A program made the translations under genes and the position numbers. Under the pieces are notes generated by a model. It was given only the letters and a program-made list of their open reading frames with translations, made no database searches and had not been told where the DNA came from. A DNA stretch of 64,000 bases, from contig DCVQ01000009.1 in assembly GCA_002328745.1 (NCBI GenBank), positions 70,398-134,397 of the forward strand, read 5' to 3'. This DNA is from Actinobacteria bacterium UBA2184. GTDB taxonomy: Bacteria > Actinomycetota > Coriobacteriia > Anaerosomatales > Anaerosomataceae. Below, one piece after another: positions 17,477 to 27,653 of the stretch (positions are counted from its first letter, which is position 1; the number at the start of each line of letters is the position of its first letter).

Positions 17477-18000
17477 TCCATGCTGTCGAGGATGCGATAC
17501 AACAGCCCGAGAAGCACGGCTTTCACGCTGTCCTTGTCGCGAGCATCGACCGCGAACAGCGGGATCTCGGTATCCAGCGAGATGGCGCTTCGCACCGAGC
17601 GGAGGGTCTTCTGGTCGGTCGCAGCCACCTTGTTGGCGGCGACGACGAACGGCACGTCGGACATCCCGCGGAAGAAGGCGATCATCGACTTAGCGTCCTC
17701 GAAGGACCCGGGGTCATCTGCGTCGACCATCAGCACGAACCCGAGCATGCCTTCGGACAGCGTCTCCCACATGAACGAGAACCGCTCCTGCCCGGGCGTG
17801 CCGAAGAGATACAGGACCACGTCGTCGGAGACCGTGATCCGCCCGAAGTCCATGGCGACGGTCGTCTCGCCCGCGCCCTCACCCGATGCGTCGCTGACCT
17901 GGCGCTCCGTCGACAGCACGGTGATCTCGCTCACGGCCTTGATGAAGGTCGTCTTACCGGCATTGAACGGTCCGGTGACCACCACTTTCACAGACTGCAT
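17473..18000 (-). CDS. small Ras-like GTPase (MglA/CvnD type)
   Basis: 175-residue cytoplasmic GTPase. G1 P-loop GPFNAGKT is at 10-17 and the G3 region is FGTPGQERF at 66-74. This G3 form, with Gly in place of the usual DxxG Asp, is typical of the bacterial CvnD/Srm-like group. At the G4 position it reads NKVA (123-126) instead of NKxD, so base specificity may be relaxed. The neighbours are a Roadblock/LC7 protein (MglB-like) and a DUF4388 protein, the usual partners of such GTPases. In Myxococcus, MglA/MglB set the pole at which type IV pili assemble, which makes a pilus-polarity role plausible here. Confidence 0.88.
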   Translation of the reverse strand: MQSVKVVVTGPFNAGKTTFIKAVSEITVLSTERQVSDASGEGAGETTVAMDFGRITVSDDVVLYLFGTPGQERFSFMWETLSEGMLGFVLMVDADDPGSFEDAKSMIAFFRGMSDVPFVVAANKVAATDQKTLRSVRSAISLDTEIPLFAVDARDKDSVKAVLLGLLYRILDSME

Positions 18001-18015
18001 TACCGCTCCGTCCTT

Positions 18016-19707
18016 CTACAGGTTCTCGATGCCGTCGATGATCTTCTGCAGCAGCGCCTTGTCCACCATGTGGTCCCGCTTCAGGACGATCCCCTCGCCC
18101 TGCTCCGGCAGTGGCGCCACGGTGGTCTTTGGACGGCCGCGACCGCCGCTGCCGCCGCCCGTGAGCGCTGTCAACTCATCGCCGAGACCGGCCGACAGGC
18201 CGCCCGAGTCGAACTCGGCAAGAAAGGCGTCCGTGGAGATGTAGCCTGACGCCCCGGGCTCCTCCGCGCCGTAGTCGACGCCGGAGGAGATGACGCCCGT
18301 AGGCGCGACCGGCTCTCCACCGAGCGATGCCAGCAGCGAATCCAGATCGCTGTCGTCGACGAGTTCGGGCTCCTCGGCAGCGGGCATCTCGTCTGCCCAC
18401 GCAGCGGACTCCTCGGTGGCCGGCGCTGCTGGAGCGAGTTCGAGCTCCGCCGCCGGGGCCTGCAGCTCGACGGGCAACTCCCCGAGGCCCAGGGACCGCA
18501 AATCGGTCTCGTAATCGCCGCTCGGGACGAAATCCACGGGCAGCCCGTAGGCCTCCGCCACGGGTGGCGCCGGGATCTCCGCGAGATCCGCTGCGGAGAT
18601 CGCACCACCGTACCCGTAGTCCTCGCTCTCGGGCGCGGAGGTCGCCATCGGCATGCCCGGCACCTCGTCGAATGGCGTGGCCGGCTCGTCGACGATGATA
18701 GGGGCGGATGGCGCCTGCTCATCACCGGCGGGGGCAAGCACGGCCGACATCATCTGCTCGAACATCGCCAGGTCATCCGATGAGGGCGCTTCCGCACCCT
18801 CGGACAGGAACGCGGGCTCCTCGGCAGGGACGGAAACGCCGTGACGCGCAGCGGCCTCGGCCGCGAGGCGGGACTCGATGTCGAGCGCTTCGGCCTGCTG
18901 TGCCGCGTCACGAGCCTGGCGGGTCGCGTCGATCTCCGCCCGCTTGTCGTGGCGTCGGGCCAGTTCGGCCTTGAGGCGTTCGACCTCCTCGTCGGTGGGA
19001 ACCTCAAGCAACCCGGCGGAGAACAGGCCGTAGATCACCCGTGCGACCTCGAAATCGGTGTGCTTCGTCGCCACCGCCAGATCGCTGACGCTCTTGGTGC
19101 CATCCACGAGCAGAAGCAGGTTCCACTCGGCGGGCTTGAGCGAGATCTCGAACGTCCCCTCACCGGGGGCGGTGGCCATCTTGAAGTACATCGACATCGA
19201 GGGGACCTTCTTCTTGATGCGGGTCCACTCCTCGAGACGCCGGCTTCCCTCCATCACGATGTTCTCGACCGAGACCGACAGGCCGATGTCCTCGAGCTCG
19301 ATGGCGGGAAGCTCCTCGAAGTCGAAATCGCCCTCTTCCCACCGCATGAGGTCGAAGATCGTGTCGAGGATCTGCTCCTGCACGAAGGTCTCGAGGACGT
19401 GCTGGGTGATGTAGCCCTCGTCCACGAGGATCTCCCCGAGCCGGCGGTCGCCGGCCGAGGGCGACGAGTGGATCTGCAGCGCCCGCTCGAGCGCGTTCGG
19501 TGTGATGCGCTGCGCCTGGACAAGGCGATCGCCGAGGAACTCGCGCCGCCAGTTGGACTGCGCGAAGAACACCTCACCCTCGCGGAACCAGATGGTCCCC
19601 TCGGAGTCGGGGCCCACGATGCGCAGAACCCCCGTCTTCTTGCTCAGCTGAACGAGCGAGAAGACGTCAGGAAGACTGAAGTCCTTGAGGTTGCCGCGCA
19701 GTGCCAT
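18016..19707 (-). CDS. DUF4388-domain (PATAN-like) protein
   Basis: 563 residues. The N-terminal 110 residues form a DUF4388/PATAN domain (RGNLKDFSLPDVFSLVQLSK, GTIWFREGEVFFAQ), which is common in bacterial gliding, pilus and two-component proteins. A second folded part to about residue 250 contains a winged-helix-like segment (LLLLVDGTKSVSDLAV, VARVIYGLFSAGLLEVP). A charged coiled coil follows, then a long acidic Ala/Pro/Glu linker and a short basic C-terminal tail (VLKRDHMVDKALLQKIIDGI). It sits 15 bases upstream of the GTPase gene, so it is probably an effector or scaffold of the switch. Confidence 0.8.
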   Translation of the reverse strand: MALRGNLKDFSLPDVFSLVQLSKKTGVLRIVGPDSEGTIWFREGEVFFAQSNWRREFLGDRLVQAQRITPNALERALQIHSSPSAGDRRLGEILVDEGYITQHVLETFVQEQILDTIFDLMRWEEGDFDFEELPAIELEDIGLSVSVENIVMEGSRRLEEWTRIKKKVPSMSMYFKMATAPGEGTFEISLKPAEWNLLLLVDGTKSVSDLAVATKHTDFEVARVIYGLFSAGLLEVPTDEEVERLKAELARRHDKRAEIDATRQARDAAQQAEALDIESRLAAEAAARHGVSVPAEEPAFLSEGAEAPSSDDLAMFEQMMSAVLAPAGDEQAPSAPIIVDEPATPFDEVPGMPMATSAPESEDYGYGGAISAADLAEIPAPPVAEAYGLPVDFVPSGDYETDLRSLGLGELPVELQAPAAELELAPAAPATEESAAWADEMPAAEEPELVDDSDLDSLLASLGGEPVAPTGVISSGVDYGAEEPGASGYISTDAFLAEFDSGGLSAGLGDELTALTGGGSGGRGRPKTTVAPLPEQGEGIVLKRDHMVDKALLQKIIDGIENL

Positions 19708-19763
19708 GGATCCGGACCGTCACCTCTCGGTGGTTCGTAACGTACAGGTCGTTGCGGAGCGCG

Positions 19764-20360
19764 TCAGCGCAGGATCTGACCGATGCGGTCCGCGGTCGCC
19801 TTCATGTCGTACAGCACGAGGCCGAGCTTGGCGGCAGGATCCGCCATCGCCGTCAGCACCGCGCGATCGCCGGCCGCTATCAGAAGCACGTAGCCGTTGT
19901 CCCCCTCGATGAACACCTGCGAGAGGTGTCCCCGCCCGAGCTCAGCGGCCGCGCGCTCGCCGAGACCGAGGATCGCCGCCGACATCGCGCCGACCCTGTC
20001 GGCCTGCATACCTGGCGGCAATGCCGAGGCCATCGTGAAGCCGTCGAGGCTCACGAGTGCTGCCGCCTGGATGTCGGCGTCGTTGGCCATCAGCTCGTCG
20101 AGCGCTTCCGCAAGCGCGTCTTCGCGCGAGACCGGCCGGGCCGTGGCGTGCGGTCGCGCGGATACGGCCGGCGCCGGAGCCACATACGCCCGCTGCTGCG
20201 CGGGCGCGGGAGCCGCCGGAGCTGGAGCGGGCCGGGGCGCGGGCTGCTGCCGCGGCGCGTTCACCGGCACGACAACCGGTGCGCCGAGCAGATCGTCGTC
20301 TTCGACGCCCTGGTCATCAGCATCGCTGATGAAGTAGTCGCCGATGCCCTTGTCCACCAT
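19764..20360 (-). CDS. Roadblock/LC7-domain protein (MglB-like)
   Basis: 198 residues. The N-terminal 80 are disordered and Pro/Ala-rich. Residues 85-198 form a Roadblock/LC7 fold (AEALDELMANDADIQAAALV, DRVGAMSAAILGLGERAAAE, VFIEGDNGYVLLIAAGDRAV). Roadblock dimers act as GTPase-activating or positioning partners of MglA-type GTPases. Here a GTPase is encoded two genes downstream. Start is ATG with an AGAGGGG ribosome site. The gene follows pilB copy 2 after 142 bases in which I see no other feature. Confidence 0.88.
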   Translation of the reverse strand: MVDKGIGDYFISDADDQGVEDDDLLGAPVVVPVNAPRQQPAPRPAPAPAAPAPAQQRAYVAPAPAVSARPHATARPVSREDALAEALDELMANDADIQAAALVSLDGFTMASALPPGMQADRVGAMSAAILGLGERAAAELGRGHLSQVFIEGDNGYVLLIAAGDRAVLTAMADPAAKLGLVLYDMKATADRIGQILR

Positions 20361-20502
20361 CGTCCCCTCTCTTCCGCCAGTGACACGCGTGCGACCGAAG
20401 CCGCCCGCACGGCATGCAGGAATAGCCCCGAGCCGGGGCGAGCACCCTCAGTGTCGCACGTCAGAACAGCCGAAACAACCGTGAAAGTGCAGGTCGCAAG
20501 CG

Positions 20503-22172
<1,670 letters not shown>

Positions 22173-22176
<4 letters not shown>

Positions 22177-23084
22177 GGCGTCTCACCCGCTTCGGCGCCC
22201 TCGGCCTCGAGCGCGGCGAGAGCGGCCGCACGCATCACGTCACGCGGCGTTTCGTCCTGCGCGCGCTCGCCCCCCGCCCAGATGTCGATCGCGAGCGCAC
22301 CCTGGCACACGAGCATGCCCAGGCCCGTCACTCCCCGGGCGCCGGCCGCCTGCGCGTCCTCGACGAACCGGGTGCTCGGACGGTGGTAGACCATGTCGTA
22401 GACCACCTGGCCGGATCTCAGCCACTCGGCCGGGATGGGACTCGGATCGCCTTCGCGCATCCCGACCGGCGTGGCGTTCACCACGATATCGGCGGACCTG
22501 ACAGCCTCGGCCGCCCCATCGTCGAGCGCACAGGCGGCAACCTCCATGCCGCGCAACGCGTGCTCCACGCGGGCGAGGACCGTCTCTGCATGCAGGACGT
22601 TGCGATTCACGATGGTGAGGCGTGCGGCCTTCCCGAGGATGAAAGCGGTGGCCGCCGCGCCCGCGCCGCCGCCGGCCCCGATGATCGCCACCGAAGCGCC
22701 TGCGGGATCGCAGTCAAGATCGGCGGCGAGCGATTCGAGCAGCCCCCGGCCGTCCGTGTTGTAGCCGATCAGGCGGCCGTCGACGCAGTGCACGGTGTTC
22801 ACCGCGCCCGCCATGCGCGCAAGCGTCGCCACCTCATCGCACAGGTCGAGCATCGCCTGCTTGTGGGGCATCGTCACGTTGAAGCCGACGCAGGGGATTC
22901 GGCGGGCGGCATCGGTGATCGCGAGCAGCGCGCCGGTGTCAGGTGCCGGGAACGGCAGGTACACCCAGTTGAGACCGAGCTCCTCGTAGGCCGCGTTGTG
23001 CATCGCGGGCGACAGCGACCGATCGATGGGCCAACCCACCAGACCGGCGATCCTCGTCCTGCCGTTGATGCCCAGACCGTCCAC
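22173..23084 (-). CDS. aroE: shikimate dehydrogenase
   Basis: NADP-dependent reduction of 3-dehydroshikimate to shikimate, step 4 of the pathway. It has 303 residues with substrate motifs WPIDRSLSPAMHN and NVTMPHKQ (catalytic Lys), and AVNTVHCVDGRLIGYNTDG (catalytic Asp). The Rossmann loop is IGAGGGAGAAATAF, with NRN replacing the commonest NADP-binding NRT. Start is GTG. An upstream G-rich stretch abuts the start codon, so the true start could be a few codons inside. It is separated from the rest of the aro genes by the whole pilus locus and is coupled to pilB copy 2. Confidence 0.95.
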
Positions 23085-23102
23085 CCCCCGCCGCAGACAC
23101 GT

Positions 23103-23588
23103 TTACTCGGGCGTTCTCCCTGCCATTATGCACCGCTCAAGGCGCCTGAGCACACGCGTGTGCGGCAGATCCGAGGCCGACAGCGGCTCCACCAGCACGG
23201 TGGTCGCGCCCACGAGATTGCCACCGAGCACGTCGGTGAAGATCTGGTCGCCGACCACCGCGCATGCGCGCAGGCGGAGACCCAGTTCGCGCGCCGCGCG
23301 CCAGAACCCGAACGGCAGCGGCTTCATGGCCTTGGCCACCACCTCGAATCCGAGAGCGGCGGCGCGCGCATGGATCGTGTCGTGCCAGTTGTTCGAGACG
23401 AATCGCACCTTGAACCCGGCATCCGGAAGCCCGGCGAGCCACGAACGGATCTCAGGCACGATCGTCGTGGAATGATGGGGCGAGACCGTGTTGTCCATGT
23501 CCAGCAGCAGCGCTTCGATACCCGAGCGGCGCAACGCGTCGAGGTCGATGGCGCGTACGTCGGTCACGTAGCGGTCGGGACGGAACAG
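23103..23588 (-). CDS. YqeG family HAD phosphatase
   Basis: Small HAD-superfamily IIIA phosphatase. Motif I is ALLLDMDNTVSP (nucleophile and acid/base Asp), motif II is VRFVSNN, motif III Lys is in AKAMKPLPFGFW, and motif IV is VVGDQIFTDVLGGN. The substrate is unknown; a mitochondrial relative, PTPMT1-like GEP4, acts on phosphatidylglycerophosphate. I set the start at a CTG (23588) because GGGGGAG lies five bases before it and translation from there restores the FRPDRYV start typical of YqeG. Gene callers would probably use GTG 23567, which has no ribosome site. Confidence 0.88.
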   Translation of the reverse strand: MFRPDRYVTDVRAIDLDALRRSGIEALLLDMDNTVSPHHSTTIVPEIRSWLAGLPDAGFKVRFVSNNWHDTIHARAAALGFEVVAKAMKPLPFGFWRAARELGLRLRACAVVGDQIFTDVLGGNLVGATTVLVEPLSASDLPHTRVLRRLERCIMAGRTPE

Positions 23589-23600
23589 GACGTCTCCCCC

Positions 23601-24287
23601 TTAGTGGTCCGGATGACCGTCGTGGTCATGATCGTGCTCGACGTCCTCAAGCTCGTCGGCGTACTCCCGGTCCAGCCACTCCAGCTCCGCCTGGACGAAG
23701 GCATCGAGGTCCTCCCGGCCCCCGGCACGGAAGATCGCGCCGAGGATCGGATAGGCGTTGTGCTGCTCCATGCGGTCGGTCCACCAGATGCCCTCTTCGA
23801 GGGCCGACTCGGCCATCTCGACCGCGCCAGGCAGATCGTTCCCGTGGAGCATCAGCAGCTGTGCGAGGTTCATCCGGAGCAGTCCGCTGCCGGGATTCGC
23901 CTCGACGCCTCTGCGTGCCAGGGCGATCCCCTCATCCACCACGTCGTTCTCGGCCAGGATCCAGGCACCGACGTAGTAGGGCTCGATGAGCTCGGGATCG
24001 AACCACTCGACGAGCGCGACCGTCGACAGAACGTACAGCTGGTCCTCGAGAACGACATCATCGTAGTAGTTGTGCAGCAGCGGCTCCATGCGCGCCCAGA
24101 GCAGGTCACCGGCGTAGCGTCGCAGGCCCGACGCGTACGACAGCGTCGCCTGACCTACCGCGCGGCCCGTCTCCTCTCCCGTGGCCCCGGGAACGAGCGA
24201 ATCGGCGACGGCCTGTCCGCCGAGCGCCAGAGCCAGGCAGCCCGCGATCGCGACGGCGACGATCGTCCTGCGCGACCTGCCGCCCAT
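23601..24287 (-). CDS. exported TPR-like repeat protein with His-rich tail
   Basis: 228 residues. The N-terminus is basic with a hydrophobic signal segment (TIVAVAIAGCLALALGG) and an AVA|DS-like cleavage site. It continues as helical TPR-like pairs (YYVGAWILAENDVVDEGIALAR, SGLLRMNLAQLLMLHGNDLP), which suggests a protein-interaction scaffold outside the membrane. The C-terminus EHDHDHDGHPDH could bind metal ions. The ATG touches the permease stop (TGATG, with GTG one codon earlier), so it belongs to the ABC exporter unit and may be its extracytoplasmic partner. No specific family is recognised. Confidence 0.72.
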   Translation of the reverse strand: MGGRSRRTIVAVAIAGCLALALGGQAVADSLVPGATGEETGRAVGQATLSYASGLRRYAGDLLWARMEPLLHNYYDDVVLEDQLYVLSTVALVEWFDPELIEPYYVGAWILAENDVVDEGIALARRGVEANPGSGLLRMNLAQLLMLHGNDLPGAVEMAESALEEGIWWTDRMEQHNAYPILGAIFRAGGREDLDAFVQAELEWLDREYADELEDVEHDHDHDGHPDH

Positions 24288-25024
24288 CACAGGTCTCGCT
24301 GCGAGAACAGCACGACGCCGATGACGAGCGCGAGACCCGTGAGCCCCACGAAGACCGCGAGCATGCCCGCGACGTAGGTGGCGGGAACGCCGCTGCCGTG
24401 GGCCACCGGATTCACGATGTTGAAAGCGTCGAGCGACGGGTAGAGGGGCTTGAGCGCGAGCGCCCCTTCGCCTCCCACGAGCGTGCTGCGCGCGTGCCCG
24501 GCGAACAGCAGGGCGAGACTCGCGGTCACCACGACCACCGGCCCGGTGACGGTCGACACGGCCACGGCGATCGCGGCGACCACGCCCATCTCGAGCGCGA
24601 TCGAGAGGGCGCCCTGCCACAGACGCCACATGGCGTCCTGGTAGGTGATGAGCGCGACGATCTGCTCGATGGCCGTGAAGGCAGCAACAGAGCCGGCGAT
24701 CACACCGAACATCCCGACCCAGGTGCCGATGAGATACTCTGCGCGGCCGACGCCTTTGGAGAGCACGTTGTAGACGGTCCGACGCTCTACCTCACCGGGA
24801 ACGCGATTCGCCGCCAGCGAGAGCGCCACGACGAGCGCCGTGATGTAGGACAGCGCCAGCGCGACCTCCCGGAAGACGGCCGCCTGCACGCCCACGCCGT
24901 AATCGGGCAGCGAAGGGATCGCGAGCGCCAGCAGCCCCGCGAAGAACACGATGACGTAGACGACCTTGCGCCTGAGGCTGTCGGCGATCACGCCCAGCGC
25001 TATCGATCCGACACGCGCGATCAT
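24287..25024 (-). CDS. ABC-2 type transporter permease
   Basis: 245-residue membrane protein with about six hydrophobic helices in the ABC-2 pattern (VVYVIVFFAGLLALAIP, VAAIAVAVSTVTGPVVVV, and a C-terminal VGLTGLALVIGVVLF). The segment VPGEVERRTVYNVLSKGVGR matches the cytoplasmic coupling region of NatB/ABC-2 permeases that contacts the ATPase. The ATG overlaps the ATPase stop as ATGA. It forms the membrane half of the exporter encoded with 25021-25980. The substrate is unknown. Confidence 0.88.
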   Translation of the reverse strand: MIARVGSIALGVIADSLRRKVVYVIVFFAGLLALAIPSLPDYGVGVQAAVFREVALALSYITALVVALSLAANRVPGEVERRTVYNVLSKGVGRAEYLIGTWVGMFGVIAGSVAAFTAIEQIVALITYQDAMWRLWQGALSIALEMGVVAAIAVAVSTVTGPVVVVTASLALLFAGHARSTLVGGEGALALKPLYPSLDAFNIVNPVAHGSGVPATYVAGMLAVFVGLTGLALVIGVVLFSQRDL

Positions 25025-25980
25025 GACCGCGTCACCTCCCGGGCGGAATCCGCCAGCAGCCTGGCGAAGTAGTCCTCCAGCGAGTCACGCATCGGCGTGA
25101 CCGATACCAGCGTGGCGTGGGCGTCATCGATGGCGTCCACGACGGCGCGGACCGCAGCGTCGGCGACCGAGAAGACCCACACTCCCCCGCTCACGGCCAC
25201 CTGGTCCGCGTGACGGGCAACCTCCCGGGGCAGCCCCGCCGAGAAGCCGCGGACCTTGAGCGACGCCCGCCCGGACACATTCAGCAGGTCGTCGATGTCG
25301 CCCTCTGCGGCGACGATGCCACGATTAAGGATCGTCACGCGATCGCAAACGGCCTCGACCTCGGAGAGCTGGTGCGAGGACAGCAGCACCGTGACACCCG
25401 CATCGCGGAGCGACAGCATCAGATTGCGGATATCGCGCTGGCCCACCGGATCGAGACCCGACGCGGGCTCGTCGAGGATGACCACGGCAGGCTCGTTGAT
25501 GAGCGCCTGCGCTATGCCGAGCCGCTGGAGCATGCCTCGCGAGAAGGTGTCGAGGGTCGCCCGCTCGCGACCGGCTAGCCCCACCCGCTCGAGAAGGCCG
25601 GAGATGCGCGTGCCGATGGCGTCGGTCTCGACGTCGGCCAGGCGCGCGTACAGCCGAAGGGCGCCAGCGGCGGTCAGATGCTGCGGGAAATACGGCTGTT
25701 CGGGCATGAAGCCCAGGCCACGACGTCCGGCCGGCCGCGTCGAGTCCTGGCCGTGTATGCGGAAGGTCCCGCCGCTCGGCCACACGAGACCCAGCAGCAT
25801 CTTGAGCGTGGTGGTCTTCCCCGCGCCGTTGGGACCGAGCATGCCGTGGATGGTGCCGGGCTCCACCGAGAACGACACGTCCCTGACGGCAGCCTGGGTG
25901 CGACCGAGGAGCGCGTGCCGGTACACCTTCTCGGCACGCTCCACCGTCACGGCAGGAGACTCATGCACTTCCATTCGCAT
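25021..25980 (-). CDS. ABC transporter ATP-binding protein
   Basis: 319-residue NatA-type ATPase. Walker A is GPNGAGKTT near residue 50, Q-loop PEQPYF, signature FSRGMLQR, Walker B VVILDEPASGLDP and switch His in LLSSHQLSEVE. The signature starts FSRG instead of LSGG, a variant often seen in ABC-2 exporters. A C-terminal regulatory domain of about 90 residues follows. It energises the permease at 24287. The gene starts three bases after the mltG stop region. Confidence 0.95.
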   Translation of the reverse strand: MRMEVHESPAVTVERAEKVYRHALLGRTQAAVRDVSFSVEPGTIHGMLGPNGAGKTTTLKMLLGLVWPSGGTFRIHGQDSTRPAGRRGLGFMPEQPYFPQHLTAAGALRLYARLADVETDAIGTRISGLLERVGLAGRERATLDTFSRGMLQRLGIAQALINEPAVVILDEPASGLDPVGQRDIRNLMLSLRDAGVTVLLSSHQLSEVEAVCDRVTILNRGIVAAEGDIDDLLNVSGRASLKVRGFSAGLPREVARHADQVAVSGGVWVFSVADAAVRAVVDAIDDAHATLVSVTPMRDSLEDYFARLLADSAREVTRS

Positions 25981-25983
25981 TCA

Positions 25984-27219
25984 CTACTTCCCGCTCTTGT
26001 ACCGCGCCTTTGCTGCCAGGAACTCGTCGTAGGTCTCGCAGAAGGTATGGGTGTTGCCGTTCACGCTGGTGAGGACGTAGTAGAGGTAGTTCGTGTCAGC
26101 TGGCTTTGCCGCCGCCTGCAGGGACGCGAGTCCCGGGCTGGCGATGGGGCCGGGCGGCAGACCGGGGTTCTTGTACGTGTTGTACGGGCTGGCGATCTCC
26201 AGATCGCTATTGAGCAGGTTGTCCTTGCTCTCACGGATCACGTACTCGATGGTCGCGTCGATCTGGAGGAGCATCCCGATATCGAGCCGGTTGTAGATCA
26301 CCGACGAGACGAGCGGACGCTCCTCGTCGACGGCGGCCTCCCGCTCGATCATCGACGCGAGCGTCACGACCTGATCAAGCGTGAGTCCGCGGGCATAGGC
26401 CGCAGCGAGATCGACCTGCGCGAGCTCGGTGTCGAACTGATCGAGCATGAGCTCGATCACGTCGGTGGCGGTCGAGCCCTCGACGACACGGTATGTCTTC
26501 GGGAACAGGTAGCCTTCGCACGAGTTGTTGTAGGCCTCGGCGAGGTACGGATGCTTCGCCACGAACAGCGAGGCATCGTTTGCGAGGGCCTCGAACTCGG
26601 CCGCCGGTATCCCCACCTTCTCCTCGATGCGGACGGCGACCTGGTCGACGCGCAGACCCTCCGGGATGGTGACCGTGACGTACGCGATGGGCGGACCTGC
26701 GAGCAGCTTCTCGACCACGAGCTCGTACGGCATGCGGGTGGAGAGATCGTAGATGCCCGGTCGCAGCTTGCCGTCGATGCCGTCGATGCGGGCGCGTAGC
26801 CGGAACATCGATGCGTTCTCGACCACGCCCGCGGCGGCAAGGACCTCGGCGATCTTCGCGGTGCCCGAACCCTCGGGGATCTCCACCTGCACGGGGACGC
26901 CCGCCGCGATGTCCACCTCGGGCACGAGCAGAAGCTGCCACGCCGCGTACACCGGGACGGCGACGACCAGGATGACGAGGATAAGCGAGACGACCGCAAC
27001 GAGCGTCCGACGGCGCGAACGTGAGTCCGTAGCCTTCACACCGCGCTGCGATGAGCGGTCGCGGCGGCGTGTGCGCTCGGGCGCGGCCTGCGTCCTGGCG
27101 GCTCGCGCGGACCGCGTGCTCTCCTTCGAGGACGTCTGGCGCGAGCGCGAACGAGCGCTACTGCGCGACGGCTCCGCCTTCCGGGGACGCGGCCGGGGCC
27201 GGGGCGTCTCGTCGCTCAT
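25984..27219 (-). CDS. mltG: endolytic murein transglycosylase MltG
   Basis: 411-residue membrane-anchored YceG/MltG enzyme that cuts nascent glycan strands. The very basic N-terminal 70 residues (Arg/Ser-rich) are cytoplasmic and the transmembrane helix is at 73-95. A LysM-like domain follows. The catalytic domain has the conserved Glu292 in ASMIEREA and the family signature SPYNTYKNPGLPPGPI. The start ATG overlaps the ruvX stop as ATGA, and an upstream frame extension inside ruvX is rejected. The alaS-ruvX-mltG order is conserved in many Gram-positive bacteria. Confidence 0.95.
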   Translation of the reverse strand: MSDETPRPRPRPRKAEPSRSSARSRSRQTSSKESTRSARAARTQAAPERTRRRDRSSQRGVKATDSRSRRRTLVAVVSLILVILVVAVPVYAAWQLLLVPEVDIAAGVPVQVEIPEGSGTAKIAEVLAAAGVVENASMFRLRARIDGIDGKLRPGIYDLSTRMPYELVVEKLLAGPPIAYVTVTIPEGLRVDQVAVRIEEKVGIPAAEFEALANDASLFVAKHPYLAEAYNNSCEGYLFPKTYRVVEGSTATDVIELMLDQFDTELAQVDLAAAYARGLTLDQVVTLASMIEREAAVDEERPLVSSVIYNRLDIGMLLQIDATIEYVIRESKDNLLNSDLEIASPYNTYKNPGLPPGPIASPGLASLQAAAKPADTNYLYYVLTSVNGNTHTFCETYDEFLAAKARYKSGK

Positions 27220-27650
27220 CGCGCGCCCTCCCTCGCTGCCGTCCTCCGTGAGTCGAGCCATCCCTGCAGCACGATGGCCGCCGCGACCTTGTCGAGCGAG
27301 CCTCGTTGTTCTTTCTCGCTCATGCCCGCCACGTGCATCGCCCGTCGCGCCTCGGTGCTCGAGAGCCGCTCGTCCTGATACTCGACGGGTAGCCCGACCG
27401 CCTGGGCGAGGCGCTCGGCCTCGGCCCGAACATCCTCGGCCTGGGGTCCTTCTGAGCCGCCCATGGTGAGCGGAAGCCCGATGACGAGCACTTCCGCCTC
27501 GTAGTCCTCCACGAGACGCACGAGATCGCGCACGTCCCCGGCGAGACGGCGGGCGTCGAGCACCGTCACCGGCGAGGCCATGATGCCTGCCGGATCGGAG
27601 ACGGCCACGCCGACCCGCGTGGCTCCGATGTCGAGTCCGAGCGCGCGCAC
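27216..27650 (-). CDS. ruvX: RuvX/YqgF Holliday-junction resolvase family protein
   Basis: 144-residue RNase H-like fold protein. The first acidic residue is Asp7 in LGLDIGATRVGVA, followed by the central VLVIGLPLTMGGSEG and the conserved DERLSSTEA and C-terminal LDKVAAAIVLQGWLD (last acidic residue). The family is implicated in 16S rRNA 5'-end processing and possibly junction resolution. Start is GTG, three bases after the alaS stop. It is part of the alaS-ruvX-mltG unit. Confidence 0.95.
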   Translation of the reverse strand: MRALGLDIGATRVGVAVSDPAGIMASPVTVLDARRLAGDVRDLVRLVEDYEAEVLVIGLPLTMGGSEGPQAEDVRAEAERLAQAVGLPVEYQDERLSSTEARRAMHVAGMSEKEQRGSLDKVAAAIVLQGWLDSRRTAAREGAR

Positions 27651-27653
27651 CGC

